A DNA stretch of 64,000 nt from Pleurostoma richardsiae (lineage: Eukaryota; Ascomycota; Sordariomycetes; Calosphaeriales; Pleurostomataceae), in contig JANBVO010000049.1 of assembly GCA_030052745.1 (NCBI GenBank), positions 1 through 64,000 of the forward strand, read 5' to 3'. The notes under the pieces are model-generated. The model was not told the DNA's origin. It saw only the letters and a program-made list of their open reading frames with translations, and did not search any database. This document shows, one piece after another, positions 10,526-21,863 of this stretch. Position numbers and translations under genes: made by a program. Each line of letters opens with the position of its first letter. The first letter of the stretch is position 1.

Positions 10526-13500
10526 GATGGCGTAGTACTAGATGACTGATGCTTATCACTGCGTGGACGGGAGATGGTCTCTTCAACGCGAGCATGAGAA
10601 GCAGGCACTGAGTCTTCTCTAAGTACCATCATATCTCCTCTACTCGCATGCCAACAAAACTGCCGACTGTCTCGTAGCTCCGCGCGGGGGTGCGGGGATG
10701 CGATGTAGGATGTGTAGGATGAACCGACTCGGAAAGGAGGTGATCATCTGTGTATATCTCAAAAGCATTCTGTGGTATGTGGCATTTCGCAAGGGAAAAC
10801 ATTACGAAGTCAGTTCATAGACAGTGAAGACTGGTGCCAAGATCCTGTGATAGCCTCGTATACAACTCAGCATATACATGTCTTTTCTCTACATATTTCT
10901 CTCAAAACAACGACGTTCGGTATGCCAGCGTGGATACAGAGTCGCGAGAAACATCGAATCGGCTCAGAGCCGGTAACACTTTTGAAGCCCGAAAGCGTTT
11001 GATGTCGCGACGGAGGCCTTGAGGCACTGACACAAAGTCATCTTGACTGCAGTATATCCACGTTAATACCATGGTGCCTGGCTTGTCAATGCGGGGATAG
11101 GCTATCAGCGGATCCTGAACAGCGAAGAACTAGCTACTAACTGCAGAACTTACAGTAGTTCCAACTACTGCAGCCTCCGGGGACACGAGTAGTATTGATA
11201 GGATTTGTGCTTTCTCGCTGAGTGTAAACACCGAGTGCACCGCTTGCTGCAGCTGACTCTCGTGCCCACTTGGTGACGCCAAGCACACATTATCATGATC
11301 TATAGCTAGACATTGAGTTGCCCAAACAGTGAGATGATGATCGTAATGTCAGAGTGCAAATGCCAACATCACAGCTCGAGAGGTCGGCCAAAATAGGACC
11401 GTCATGTCCACGGGTTCGATCTTCCCCTAAAGGCGTGGAATGATTGTTCAAGTCGTAGCGTCGTCTTGCAGGATGGCTAAGCATCTTGACAATGTCCCGC
11501 GCACCATGCTCCAGCCTAATACCTGCTTTAACATGGATCGTGCGAAGCAAAAGCCCTTAAAGGCCACCGCAGGCAGTTTAGTGTCCGGCATGCGCTCTCG
11601 CCTTGCGATAAGGGGTAGAAAGACAGTATGGAGGAAAGCATCACTCGAGAAACAAACCAACCTTTGAGTGCCCGAAGCAACGGTCTGCAGACTCCTGCCC
11701 AAAATCACTACAGCTTGTAGTTACCGCTTAACCTTCTCTCAACTCGATATCCCACTGTGTCTTCTGCCCGGGACGCTAGATAACGGGCTGGACGATAGAC
11801 AGTAGATTTTGTCATCGTACCTGAACAGTTGGAACAAGGTGCGGTTCTTCGTACGGGTCTCCAGAGTCACGGGACACCAAGTCTCGCCATCTCTCCTTAT
11901 CATCGTCAATGTCCGGGCCGGCAGCGTGTGGGAAATGTCGGGGACCCCACGTGGTTGGTGTCCACCCGCCTCCCCAGTGGATATCGAGGCTCACCGACCA
12001 CGCATCCGTCAGATCTCAGAAACCATCGACCTGTAGCTTCGAAAGCAGTCCTGCCCACTGAAAAACCCAGCGGCAGACAGATGCTGGATCAGGGAGGGTT
12101 TCGTCCCGCAACTGGCGCAGCCAAGCCGACCTCACCTTTCTCTGAAATGGCGGTGTGGCAGTGTCCCAGATCAAATCTGCACTAGTAACTCAGGCCACAA
12201 TCAGGCCCGTGTGCCCACCTCGACAGCAGGCTTGACAGTGTGGGGACAGATCCGCTTTCGACAGCATGATGAAGCAGGTCGGGTAGCACAGCCCAAGAGA
12301 CTGGCCAGCCACCTTTTGATGCAAGGGGATGGATTGGGGTCAGTCGGCTGGTTTCCGCTTTCTGGAACCTCGACCGGCGGCCATCCTGCTCCCTCTCTGT
12401 GTTCCCTCCCAAGAGCCGGCAGGTTGTCCGGCACCTTCTGGCAATCATGATTTGCTCGCTGCAGGTCACCTCACCCTCCATCTTCCGAGACACATCGACC
12501 AAAAGAAGGCCACCCGCCGCAAACGGGCTGTGTAAGCCCTGCCGACTGGCTCGGGGTTTGGAGGTGCAGGGTTGGGGGTGCGGTGGTTCTGAAAACAAGG
12601 AACCTGCGTGTGAGGCTGAAGGGGTTCATTTCTAGACAAACTGGGGACAAGTGCATGAAGTTCGCCGGGTCCCCAAACAAGATACCCCCTTTCGCCAAAG
12701 CAGCAGCGCCCCGCCCCGCAAATACTGGCATTTCTGATGTTGCTTAATGCCTGATGGATCTGTAGGCTGGGACCTGTCTGCAGATGGGTCAGAAAATCCC
12801 CAAGAGTAGAAGTTCGGCAGTTGATGAAGACAGTCTCGAGCTCTGCCCAGGCGAATTGATGCCGGCTACGAGGACAGTTGCGGAACGACAGAAAGGAACC
12901 CGGAATGACGATAAGGGGTAAAGAATGGCATGACTTGAGTGTCGTGCACCACCTCGCTCGATGCCGGGGACGCTTATCGACTTCGATTTTTGCCTCCCTC
13001 TGTCGTCACACACGGCGTGAGTTCGCACTTGGTGGGGGTTTCGGGAGGGGTAAGCTGAGGGGCTCGTTGTCGAATCGAAGGCGGCTTCGATAACCACGAG
13101 CCCTCCCTCCAAGCTTCCTCCCGCCCTGCCGCCCAAGCTTGTCCCGCGGTTGCCCAGCCGGCTGAAATCATGCGTCGTCCTTCATTGCCCCATCCCTCCT
13201 TCTTGTGCGACGGTACATCGGCCCAGCCCAGCCCAGGCCACGGATGGGCAACACCAGATAACGTCCCGATGCGCACACCACGGAACGGCGCACAAGGCGA
13301 TCGCTCGGACCATCCGTTGGCGCTGACAAGCCTGATCAGATCCCGCCAGTCCCCGAGAATTACCACAGCCAGATTGGCACAAAGACAAACAAACCGATGG
13401 TCAGGCAAGTAGCCGCAGGATAGCGATGCAGGTTCGGAAGAATGCAATCGACGGGAAGCCGGGGATGACAGGAGGCGCCAATCGGTGGCGACGGGCTGCA

Positions 13501-15215
13501 AGCTCGACCAACCGTCTTCATCGTCCCATCGGACCCCAGGACCCTTCGATTGTCTCGCCTCAAGGCCGCTGGCCGGCAACCGCGAGGGCGCAATTGGGCC
13601 CTGGGCCCTTAAGTGAGGGCCTGCGATCTGGGGATCTGCAGGCTGCTCACAAACTCCTGGCTCTGGGCAACCCTGGAATACTCTAGAGCCGCTGAAGGGG
13701 GGAGGGAATAGGGATGACTCGGGCACTGTTACTGTCCAAGTTCCTGATGACAATGTCCTTGGCCCTACTGCGCACTGTGTCTGCAGATGCACGGGGCCCT
13801 CCGCATTGGCGCCACGTTTCTGTCGTGTGCTGGGCTGGACTGGCTGGGCACGCCAGGCCCTTGTGAACAGGTCGCACACGCCAGGCGATCGCTGCAGGTT
13901 TCCTCTCATTTGCACAGACGCTGGAGGAAGACTCACTGTCAGTCAGTGCCGCCGTCTCGCGATGGGCCGTCTTTCCCCTCTAGCCAGCAGTCCCAAGGGG
14001 TGTTTCATCGGTTCGAGGGGTTCCTCTCTAGGGAGACCCAAAACTGGGAGAGCAAGCTAGGAGAGGGGAGACAAAGAAGGAGAGTCTACAAAGTGCAGCA
14101 CAATAGGTACGTGTAAAATGAAATTACAGCGGCTGGAGATGGCCCAGGCCACTCCACTGGCGGTGAACGGCCCAGCATGATGCATCATCTTGTTTCCGAA
14201 ATAGACGAGATAGGCGCCGCTTCGTTCGTTGCCTTGCTCGCGTAGTCGTTCTCCAGCTCAGACCGGCCTCGAACGGCATGAGAGGGGGGTTTGCTGTCCT
14301 ACACGTAGAGAAACGAGAGCGGGCGGCGGCGGCGGCCTGCGGTCACGATGCCACGGTGAATGACTTGGTGCTAGTGTCCGGGTTTATCTCGTGGTTCTCT
14401 GACTCCCACAGCACCTAGGCCAAAGGCACAGGTTAGGTGGCCTTTGGATGTCCATTTACGCGTGTCGATAGTGCAAGTAGAGCGCAGTCGGGCTGTCCGT
14501 CACGGAGTTCTTGGCAAGGCCGGGAATCCGTACTGTGTGATGCGGCTGGCCACCGCGAGGTACTTCCGGGCACCCGTCCACCGTACAGTACCGGCGCATC
14601 TGCCCATCTCGGGAGTCGTTGGGAATTGGGAAATGACGGACAATGTGGGATGCTTTTCTGCAGCTTTGGCTTTTCGATCCTCGTTTTCGGTCATCGGGTG
14701 GGGACAGTGCGCCTGAATGCGGCGCTCGCAATTCGCAGGATCTTCTCAGTGTCGCCCGAGCATTTTAGGGCGGGGGAAGCGATGGACTGGCCGCAGGTGT
14801 ATTCCGTACATTTTTACAGTGTGCAGTGCGCAGGAGTACAGTGCACACGGTGGCGCTGAAGCTCAGGCACCGTCTTCGTTGCTCCTCACACAGTCCGGAC
14901 GGTGTCGCAGCTAACTGTCCGCCTCGAGAAATGGATGGGGGGCCTGGGAGGTACGTACCTCCATACAGTGAGCTAGAGTGACCCTCCGCCGATGAAATGG
15001 TGTCCTGCAGGCAGTGCCATGGGCCAAATTTACATCAGCAGCTTGTCCATGTGCGGCCTAGCTTGATACATCACGAGCCAATGAAAACAAGGTGGCAAAG
15101 CCCAATAGCGCCCCATGGGTGGGCCAGCCGCCGTGCGGTGCATGCATTCAGACTGTGTACGTAGCCGAGTCGCTCATCAAATTCCTGGGCACACCATTCG
15201 CCGAAAGGGGAAATG
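10526..15215. other. large gene-free interval upstream of the 194-residue gene
   Basis: About 4.7 kb with no supported gene. The longest open frame (13936-12974, minus, about 320 codons) has the composition of a chance GC-rich frame, with no domain or hydrophobic pattern. Several AGGGG/CCCCT stress-element-like motifs occur between 13.6 and 14.1 kb (for example near 13994, 14018 and 14056). It could be an extended promoter or a source of non-coding RNA. I see no transposon ends, tRNA or long repeats. Confidence 0.55.
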
Positions 15216-15866
15216 AACACGCAAACCGTCTCCACCCCGGTGGCCACCTGCGCCGGTCATCCTCTTGATCCTGCCGCTCGCTCCCAGTGCGCTTGCTGGC
15301 TTGCCGCCACTGTGCCGCTTCCGTGCCTGCCCTGTGCTTCCCTGTCTCTCTTGTCTCTCTCTCCTGCCTCCCAGCTGCACCTGCAGCCCACCACCACCCC
15401 CCGGTTTCTCCCCTGCCCTCCCTCCTCCACCCTCTCTGCAAGACCGCACCTGTGTGGTCCAACAAAAACCGTCGCCTGCTCCGGTCCCTCCTTTCCCTCG
15501 CCTCCCTCCCAACCTTACATCTATCCGGCTTCTCTCCGCGCCAATCTCCCTCGCACACACCGAAAGAGCTTCTCCCATCTGTATCTGTTCTCAAATAAAG
15601 GCTTCACACAAAAAAGAAACCCGAAAAGCGACTCTCGCACCGTTTTGACGACCGAATATACTTTAGTCCTTCTTCCATTCCATCGACCGATTTCCCCGTC
15701 CCTCGGCCGGCTCCCCATTGTTGTTGTTTCAAAATACCGCACAGTTCGGCACCGCAAAATAAAACCACACCACACCCCGACCGCCACCGACCAACCTCTC
15801 TCGGGCTGACTCCCATCACCCACCAACGCTTCACCAAGACGGCTTGCTTTCGCTCCAACGCCTACC
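15216..15866 (+). promoter_or_regulatory. pyrimidine-rich, ATG-free leader of the 194-residue gene
   Basis: 651 bp immediately before the start codon at 15867 contain no ATG on the plus strand in any frame; the last one is at 15213. The stretch 15280-15560 is strongly C/T-rich. An absence of start codons over this length is what a long, scanned 5' UTR would show. A transcription start near 15.2-15.4 kb is inferred, not seen. Confidence 0.6.
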
Positions 15867-16574
15867 ATGTCTTCATACTACCACTACAACGCCCACCAGC
15901 AGCACCCAACGCCAGCGACAGCCTCTGCTGTCTCGCACACTCACCATGGCGGCCGCAACCGCCGTGCGCCGAGGTTATCCGTCTCTCAGAACGGAGCCCA
16001 CAAGCAGTTTCGGGGTGTCCGAAGTATGAAGGAGCTGACCGAGACTCCTTCCCTCAACAACTTCCGACTGAAGTTTGAGCTCGGCCGTTCCTTCGACCTT
16101 GAGGATGATCTCGAATTCTGCCCTGGCTTGTTGACCGAGAATGACGTGAGTATGCCCCGTCCATTGAACAGTTAGACCCTCGTGGCCCCTAGTCGTCCTC
16201 GGCGGACCGGTGGCCCTTGGTGTTTTGTCAATGAACCGGGACTATTGGCTGACGCAAATACTCTCCAGCTGGTGTCCATTCACAGCGGTTCCTCGGAGAG
16301 GTCTTCACTTGCGAGCAACTCCCCCGACTCCTCTCCTACGCAACTTCCCCAACAAGTTGCCTCGTCCTTCTCTCTGAACTCCACCTCGCCGGCCTTCATT
16401 CCTCCCTCCTTTCAAAGCCAGCAGTCGACCCTGAAGCTTCATCAGCCCTCGGCTACTCGGGCTCGCAACGCTATTCCCATCATTAATCCTGCCACTGGAA
16501 TCACCATGTCTAGCCCGCCGCCGTCGGTATCCCCAGGAGCTCGGATGCAGCAAGCCATCGGTCGGCGATGGTAA
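15867..16574 (+). CDS. conserved-looking 194-residue protein, function not recognised
   Basis: Two exons, 15867-16145 and 16269-16574, join in phase 0 across a 123-bp intron (GTGAGT...CTCCAG). The N-terminus is His/Gln/Ala-rich. A central core (about residues 47-93) reads 'FRGVRSMKELTETPSLNNFR', then an aromatic-acidic segment 'GRSFDLEDDLEFCPGLL'. Exon 2 begins 'LVSIHSGSSERSSLASNSPD', an acidic/serine cluster resembling phosphorylation or degradation motifs. It then becomes Ser/Pro/Gln-rich and ends in a basic tail. There is no signal peptide, membrane segment or catalytic motif. The compact core and clean gene structure argue that it is real. The very large flanking non-coding space suggests a tightly regulated gene. 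I do not know its function. Confidence 0.8.
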
Positions 16575-18149
16575 AGCGATCGTCGTCCGCTTCTTCACGG
16601 AAGACGGATGGCGGTCGCCTTAGCCTTCGCCACCGTTGTGTGCGATGGGAATTGTAATGACACCGTGCATTCCTTCATTCAGCTGTTCATCTTGGCGGGC
16701 ACCGACGCAATACAAAAAAAGCAGGCATCGATTTGTCTCCACCCAGCAGGCAGGGATTGCTTCTTCGGGGTCGACTGGTTACTCGATTTCGAATTCTGGC
16801 TCAACACTTATCCTCTCGTCCTCTGTACAAAGATCCTTCTCGACATAGCTCCTCCGAGTTACAAGCGGAAATTTGACATGTTCCCACGGCGCGACGCGGA
16901 AAGGGCTGATCGATACCTCCCTTCCACGTATATTTTTTTTTGATTGTCTGCTTCAAAATACCAAACCAGGCACGGTGCTCCGACTTCGGAAGATGGGGCT
17001 GTTCCGATTACGAATGGGCGTTTTCGCGGTGGTTTTGCATTTCCCGCTGTCGATCGACAACACACTGCATCGGTCTCACGCGGAGTTTTTGGCTGGCCTG
17101 CTTTTCTTACTCCACAAGAAGCGGCGCCTTCGCATGATAAAACAACGGTTTTCAGCATGGGTCACGAATTCATCCAAGAAAAGAGTCCGACATATAGAAC
17201 GAGATTCTCCGATGGGTTAGCGTTGGCTGCGAGTATTCAGCGCGGGTTCTTGTCTTTTTGTTTGTCCGACTGGTGTTGAGATGCTTTATTGGGCTACACG
17301 GGAAATTACTCTTAGGGGGGCGGTCGGCAAAGAACAAGGCGGTCACGTTTTTTCTGTTGCGATATCACTCACCGGCATAAAGCTGGAATTGGGACAAACG
17401 GGTCTACGGGGAGTTGGTTATCTGGGTCGTTGATAATCTGTCGTTTCATATTTTTCGGGGTTTGTATGAAGGGCAGCGAGGCACTCTCATAAACTGCCAC
17501 CTTTCGTGTCAATTGTTTTCTCTAGTACTGCCAGGGTTTCCGAATGGGTTGCATCTTGGAAGGGGTTGTTGGCGAGGTCGAAACCTCTGGCTCTGACTGG
17601 AGAAGGGCAATGTGCATTTGGGTCGGCCGGAACTGGGAGCGTTTTGCAGGCGTGCGCCCTCCGCTGCGAATGGCAATGTTGTTGTGTATGCAGGAAATAT
17701 CCATGGATATGAGTTCAGCTGTGTTTTTGTAACGGTTACAAAATCGGCTCTCGAGACGCCTCTTTCTAACTTTCTAACTCTTGCTCTGCTGTTCTGTCGC
17801 TCCCGTTCATCGACGTCATGTTAGTCGTAAGGTAACTCGAAAAGGGCCTAAATCGGATGCCTCGAGGCTGTTGTCGTACGAGTAAACAGCGTTGGTATGG
17901 CGCCCGTCCCATTCCCCCCAGAGACCCTTTGGTTGTATGGGTAAAAAGCAAGGCCGGCATACGCAACCCCCGCGCTTTGTGAACTTACGCGCAGACAACA
18001 CACACTTTCACCCACTCAGTCTCACCTCTTTTTCACCGTTTGACAAACGCCAGGCAAACTCTCTTTCCCAGGCATGTAGTAATCCTGGGCGTATGTATAG
18101 CCGGTCATCACCCATGCGCATCGAAGCAGAATCCTACCGAGACTCTGTC
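16575..18149. other. intergenic, no gene seen
   Basis: About 1.6 kb between the 194-residue gene and the first BTB gene, both on the plus strand. Short overlapping open frames only. It likely contains a long 3' UTR and the promoter of the BTB gene. Confidence 0.5.
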
Positions 18150-19343
18150 ATGCCGAAGAAGAGAAGACGGGAAGCGGACGACCCAGGTGAGCAAGAGGCG
18201 GCTCTCCCCCCTCGGGAGCGCACCTGCTCGGAGCCCCGGCTGCCTTGACTGACCGCCCGCTGCCAGACGACATGTCGTTCAACACTCCGGACCGGGAGAG
18301 CAGAGCCGCCGCGACGCCCGTGGCGGCGGAGAAGGCGGGAAGGGCCGCGGCGGGGAAGAGTGCGGCCGTGGTGGCTGATAAGCCGGAGGATGCGGTTGCG
18401 ATCGATCGGTATGTCACAAGCGGAGAGGCATCGTGGTTTCATGTGCCTGTCCCTTGCCTCATTATATGGACTGAACCACATGCAGCAACATGAGAAGCCG
18501 CGGCTAATAAGTGTCGGCCAGTCTGTTCTCTGAGCGAACTGTCTCGGTCTTCGTCGGTCGGTCCCGGGTCAAGTGGACTCTGCATGAGAACCTGCTGTCG
18601 GCTACCTCAGACTTCTTCCGGTCCGCGTTCAACGGCGGGTTTCGCGAGACAGTCGAGGACACCATTGCCCTGCCTGAGGATGACCCGGCGGCGTTTGAGC
18701 TCTTTGTGCGCTGGTAAGTGAACCATCCCTCCCACCTGAGCCTCTTCCCCTTAAAGAGTCCTGGAAGCAAGCCCAATATCCAGCCGTATAAGCCGTGTAC
18801 GCCTTGTACACCCTGCCCTCAGCTCTAATATATCAAGATATTCAATCTCTCACACGCGTTCGCAGGCTGTACGGGCGGTCCATCGTCCCGGGCTCGGGCG
18901 CCGCCCTCCTCCCGCCCCCGGACAAGGGCGGCACCGTGACGATCCAGGAGTACCTCCGGCTGTACGTGCTGGCGTGCAAGTTCCTGGTGGAGGACCTGGA
19001 GAACAGCGTCGTGGACATCGCGCACGCGTACTACAACGCGGGGACGCGGCGGCCGGACATCCGCGACGTGCAGTACGTCTACGACAACACGCCGCCGCGG
19101 TCGGGCATGCGGCGGCTGCTGAGCACGCGCGTCACGCTGGGCCTGTTCAAGGGCAAGCAGAACAACCCGTTCAGCGAGGGCTGGCGCGACGCGCTCAACA
19201 CGACCGAGGACCTGGCGTACGACATCATCCAGGAGATCAGCGGGTGGAATTGGGTCACGGGGGGGAACTGCCCGTCGAGGGTCATCAGTGCGGCTTGCAC
19301 GTTTCATAAGCATGAGAGGAGCACGGCGTGTCCGAAGAAGTGA
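18150..19343 (+). CDS. BTB/POZ domain protein 1 of a tandem pair
   Basis: Four exons, 18150-18186, 18267-18408, 18522-18713 and 18866-19343, encode 282 residues with consistent phases. The start 'MPKKRRREADD' is basic and may be nuclear-targeting. The BTB fold begins near residue 60 with 'SERTVSVFVGRSRVKWTLHE' and continues through 'LLSATSDFFRSAFNGGF' and the helix pair 'YLRLYVLACKFLVEDLEN'. The C-terminal part has 'YDNTPPRSGMRRLLSTR'. Fungal stand-alone BTB proteins of this type bind partners and can act as cullin-3 adaptors, but no Kelch, MATH or zinc-finger partner domain is present. The downstream neighbour is a paralog with the same architecture. The last exon is conspicuously GC-rich. 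Confidence 0.88.
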
Positions 19344-19777
19344 GATATTGCATGATGATAGATGAGATGGTTCGGTCCGTTGGGCGTTGGGTTTATCGTT
19401 CGCGTCTGCTACGTTGTTTAAGTTATGAAGTGAGGCCTCAGATGAATATAAGGGAACCGGGGCCTAAGCATAGTTCAGTAGGGTTGGAATTATTTACGAC
19501 GCTTCCTTTCAGTTTACGACGAATACACAATGCATTGATTGCTTTCTCGTATAGACGGATATTCATTTGCCTGCTGGCAGGTGAAACTTTCTATCATTCT
19601 CAGGCACCTACATATTTTCAAGGGACTTGAGGCAGCCTCCTTGTCAAGGCCGCCTCGAAGCCTGCATCTCTTTCCAGGTGCCTCCCCGATATTCCTTCCC
19701 GGGCTGGACCTCGATACCGTTGGAATCGTTCTCGGTATTCGGTCCTGATCGGCCACAGGACATCCCTCAAGGCCAAC
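19344..19777. other. spacer between the two BTB genes
   Basis: 434 bp between tandem plus-strand genes, with no coding signal. It should contain the 3' UTR of the first BTB gene and the promoter of the second. Confidence 0.55.
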
Positions 19778-20721
19778 ATGTCTTCTACGTCGATGAAAGT
19801 TGAGACCGACACGCGTATAAAGACGGAAGCCAACTCGACGCCTGAAGCGGCCGACCCAATCGCGCTCCTCTTTGACCATCTCGAGGACGAGCTCGCACCT
19901 GCCGGCAGAGCACCTTCCGAAGAAGGGTCAGTCCTGAAGCCACGCTTCAGACCATCCTGAGACAATGCTTCCTTGTGCTGACAAACTTGACCAGCCTTGA
20001 GAGCGATCGCATCGTGACCATCCTCGTAGGACCAGACAGAGTCCGATGGAGTGTACACGAGGGCCTCCTGCGCAACGCCTCCAGCGCCTTTCGCGATGCC
20101 CTCCACAACGCCTCTGAGGACGGCAACGCCGGGGTCCTCTTGCTCCCGAGCACAGACGTCCGCGTCTGGCGCGTCTTCATCCGCTGGCTCTACGCGCAGC
20201 CCCTGAATTCCATCATCACCACCGCCGCGGCCTCGGCACAGCAGCAACAGATGCTCTTCCCAGCGCCCGACGAGGCCAACATCACCATCCGCGACTATCT
20301 GGGCCTGTACGCGCTCGCCACCCGGTACGGCGTCGAGGCGCTGCAGAACGCCGTCATGGACGTCGTGCACGACCACTTCAGCCGCGGGGCCGCCCCGGAG
20401 CCGGCGGACGTGCTGTTCGCGTACGACAGCACGCCCGAGGGCTCGCACATGCGGCGGGTGCTGAGCATCCTGGTGGCGCAGCGCATGTTCGCGGGGGACA
20501 GGGGCGGCGCGCCCGAGGGCTGGCCGGAGGCGCTGGCGGCCAACGGGCAGATCGGCAGGGACGTCGTGTGCAGGGTCTGGAAGTGGGGGGTCAGGAAGGG
20601 CGAGGTGCTGCGCGGGCGGAGGCTGAGGAGGAAGTGCAAGTACCACGTCCACGTCAGGACGGAGAGATGCGGCAGGGGGCAGGAGGCCGAGGCTGCGTTT
20701 GAGCCAGATAGCTCTGACTGA
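19778..20721 (+). CDS. BTB/POZ domain protein 2 of a tandem pair
   Basis: Two exons, 19778-19926 and 19995-20721, encode 291 residues. After an acidic N-terminus come the BTB signatures 'SDRIVTILVGPDRVRWSVHE', 'LLRNASSAFRDALHNAS' and 'VFIRWLYAQ', the helices 'YLGLYALATRYGVEALQNAV', and 'YDSTPEGSHMRRVLSILVAQ'. The C-terminus is basic with several cysteines. The matching blocks and order show that it is a diverged copy of the gene at 18150. The intron just before the first BTB strand is kept, whereas the intron that splits 'RW|LY' in the other copy is absent here. An adaptor or scaffold role is the family expectation; partners are unknown. Confidence 0.9.
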
Positions 20722-20828
20722 GGTGGATGGGGGCAGCTGTCAAGCCGTGGGATGAGGGATTCCAGAAGACCTCATTCCTAAGGAGGGCCCCCTGAGGAGA
20801 GAATCCTGAGGGGACGACTAGCAGCCTG

Positions 20829-21056
20829 CACCGGTGATGGACGGTAGTGCCGAATAACGTACGGAGAGCTCTGGAGTTAGAGCTAGATCACATATCAGGT
20901 GAACTTGAACGTATACCCATCCCTAGTATTGAAGTCGATCTTGAAGACGAGGGTAGCAACTGCACCAGACCACTCGTAGCCCCTGAGTCTCGGCTGGATG
21001 GGTTGACATATAGGGAGTATCATGAGAACGTCCTAGACGTCCTTTCTCGAATCTGA
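20829..21056 (+). pseudogene. possible coding fragment, acidic, unidentified
   Basis: An open stretch ending at a TGA at 21054-21056 reads with protein-like character, for example 'RRALELELDHISGELERIP' and 'LTYREYHENVLDVLSRI'. It is followed at once by AT-rich sequence. There is no ATG at its start and no splice signal that ties it to the BTB gene. It may be the surviving 3' end of a lost gene, or chance. Nothing recognisable. Confidence 0.22.
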
Positions 21057-21863
21057 TCCGTGACTCGCTTTGCTATTCCATATAGGGATGATACTTCCTT
21101 ACTACTGCTAGTCTTGTATATGCAACGATCTAAGTATGGTCTTCTTGTCATGATGTACGTACCTAGGTAACTTGGTCAAGGCACGATGTTCATGCTAGTC
21201 TAGAAGTAGTGACCCATGCTTCTCCGTCCTCTAGCTTCCCCTTAAGGTCATTCTGGAGCTGTGGTCGTGGGACATGTTCGAGTTGGGATAGCTGGCCGTG
21301 TAAATAGGGAGGAGTGACGGCCAACTCCACAAGAGACTAGGTACTGTGACAGCACCGGGACAGCGGGTTAGAGAGTTAGTACCTGCGAGAGACATTGTAC
21401 CTTAGCTATGTGGAATCCCCTGACGTCGTCTATTTGCACGAGGGGACTGCCGGGTTAGTAACAAAAACGACGGGAATGGCTGGTTGCCGCTGCTGCTGCG
21501 CTGCTGCCGCGTTGATCTCAGGCTTGCACATGCCGCCCTCTCATGGTGACGTCACAGCATCGCAGTCCATTATCACACACGCAGAGCTGCTTGCTGGCCC
21601 CCCGCCCATGCTGAACCCACAATGATGATGATGATGCCTCCCTCAGTCCGATTTTCCCTCGGTTAGACTCCCCAGGTCTCTCCTCGACCTTCCCGGTTTG
21701 TGAACCCTTTTAACATCTCTTCAATTGGCTTGTCTGGCTTTTCCAATTGAGCCTCACCTACCTCTGCCTACCTACCAAGCTCACTACCTCTTCCCACTTA
21801 CAAACCACCATCTCCTCCTCCATACCAGTCGAACCTCACACAAGCAAACCACACAAGCTTAAA
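21057..21863. promoter_or_regulatory. upstream region of the small mitochondrial-protein gene
   Basis: About 0.8 kb before the ATG at 21864. It contains a perfect palindromic CRE/ATF site TGACGTCA at 21547-21554, a (ATG)5 microsatellite at 21622-21636, and a C/T-rich leader from about 21700. The CRE would suit control by an Atf1/Sko1-like bZIP factor; that is inference. Confidence 0.45.

Noticed and set aside
12974-13936. Minus-strand open frame of about 320 codons in the large gap
   Set aside because: Composition is that of a chance frame in GC-rich DNA. No domain, no hydrophobic pattern and no splice partner.
15091-15099. Perfect PACE-like GGTGGCAAA element
   Set aside because: It is not near a proteasome gene, and one such 9-mer is expected by chance at about this window size.
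15213-15809. 198-codon plus frame in the leader of the 194-residue gene as a uORF or gene
   Set aside because: Low-complexity Pro/Ser/Leu translation of a C/T-rich tract. It is in frame with, but stopped before, the real start. It may be a uORF only if transcription starts upstream of 15213.
19618-20652. Minus-strand 344-codon frame across the second BTB gene
   Set aside because: Arg/Ala/Pro-rich antisense shadow of a GC-rich coding exon.
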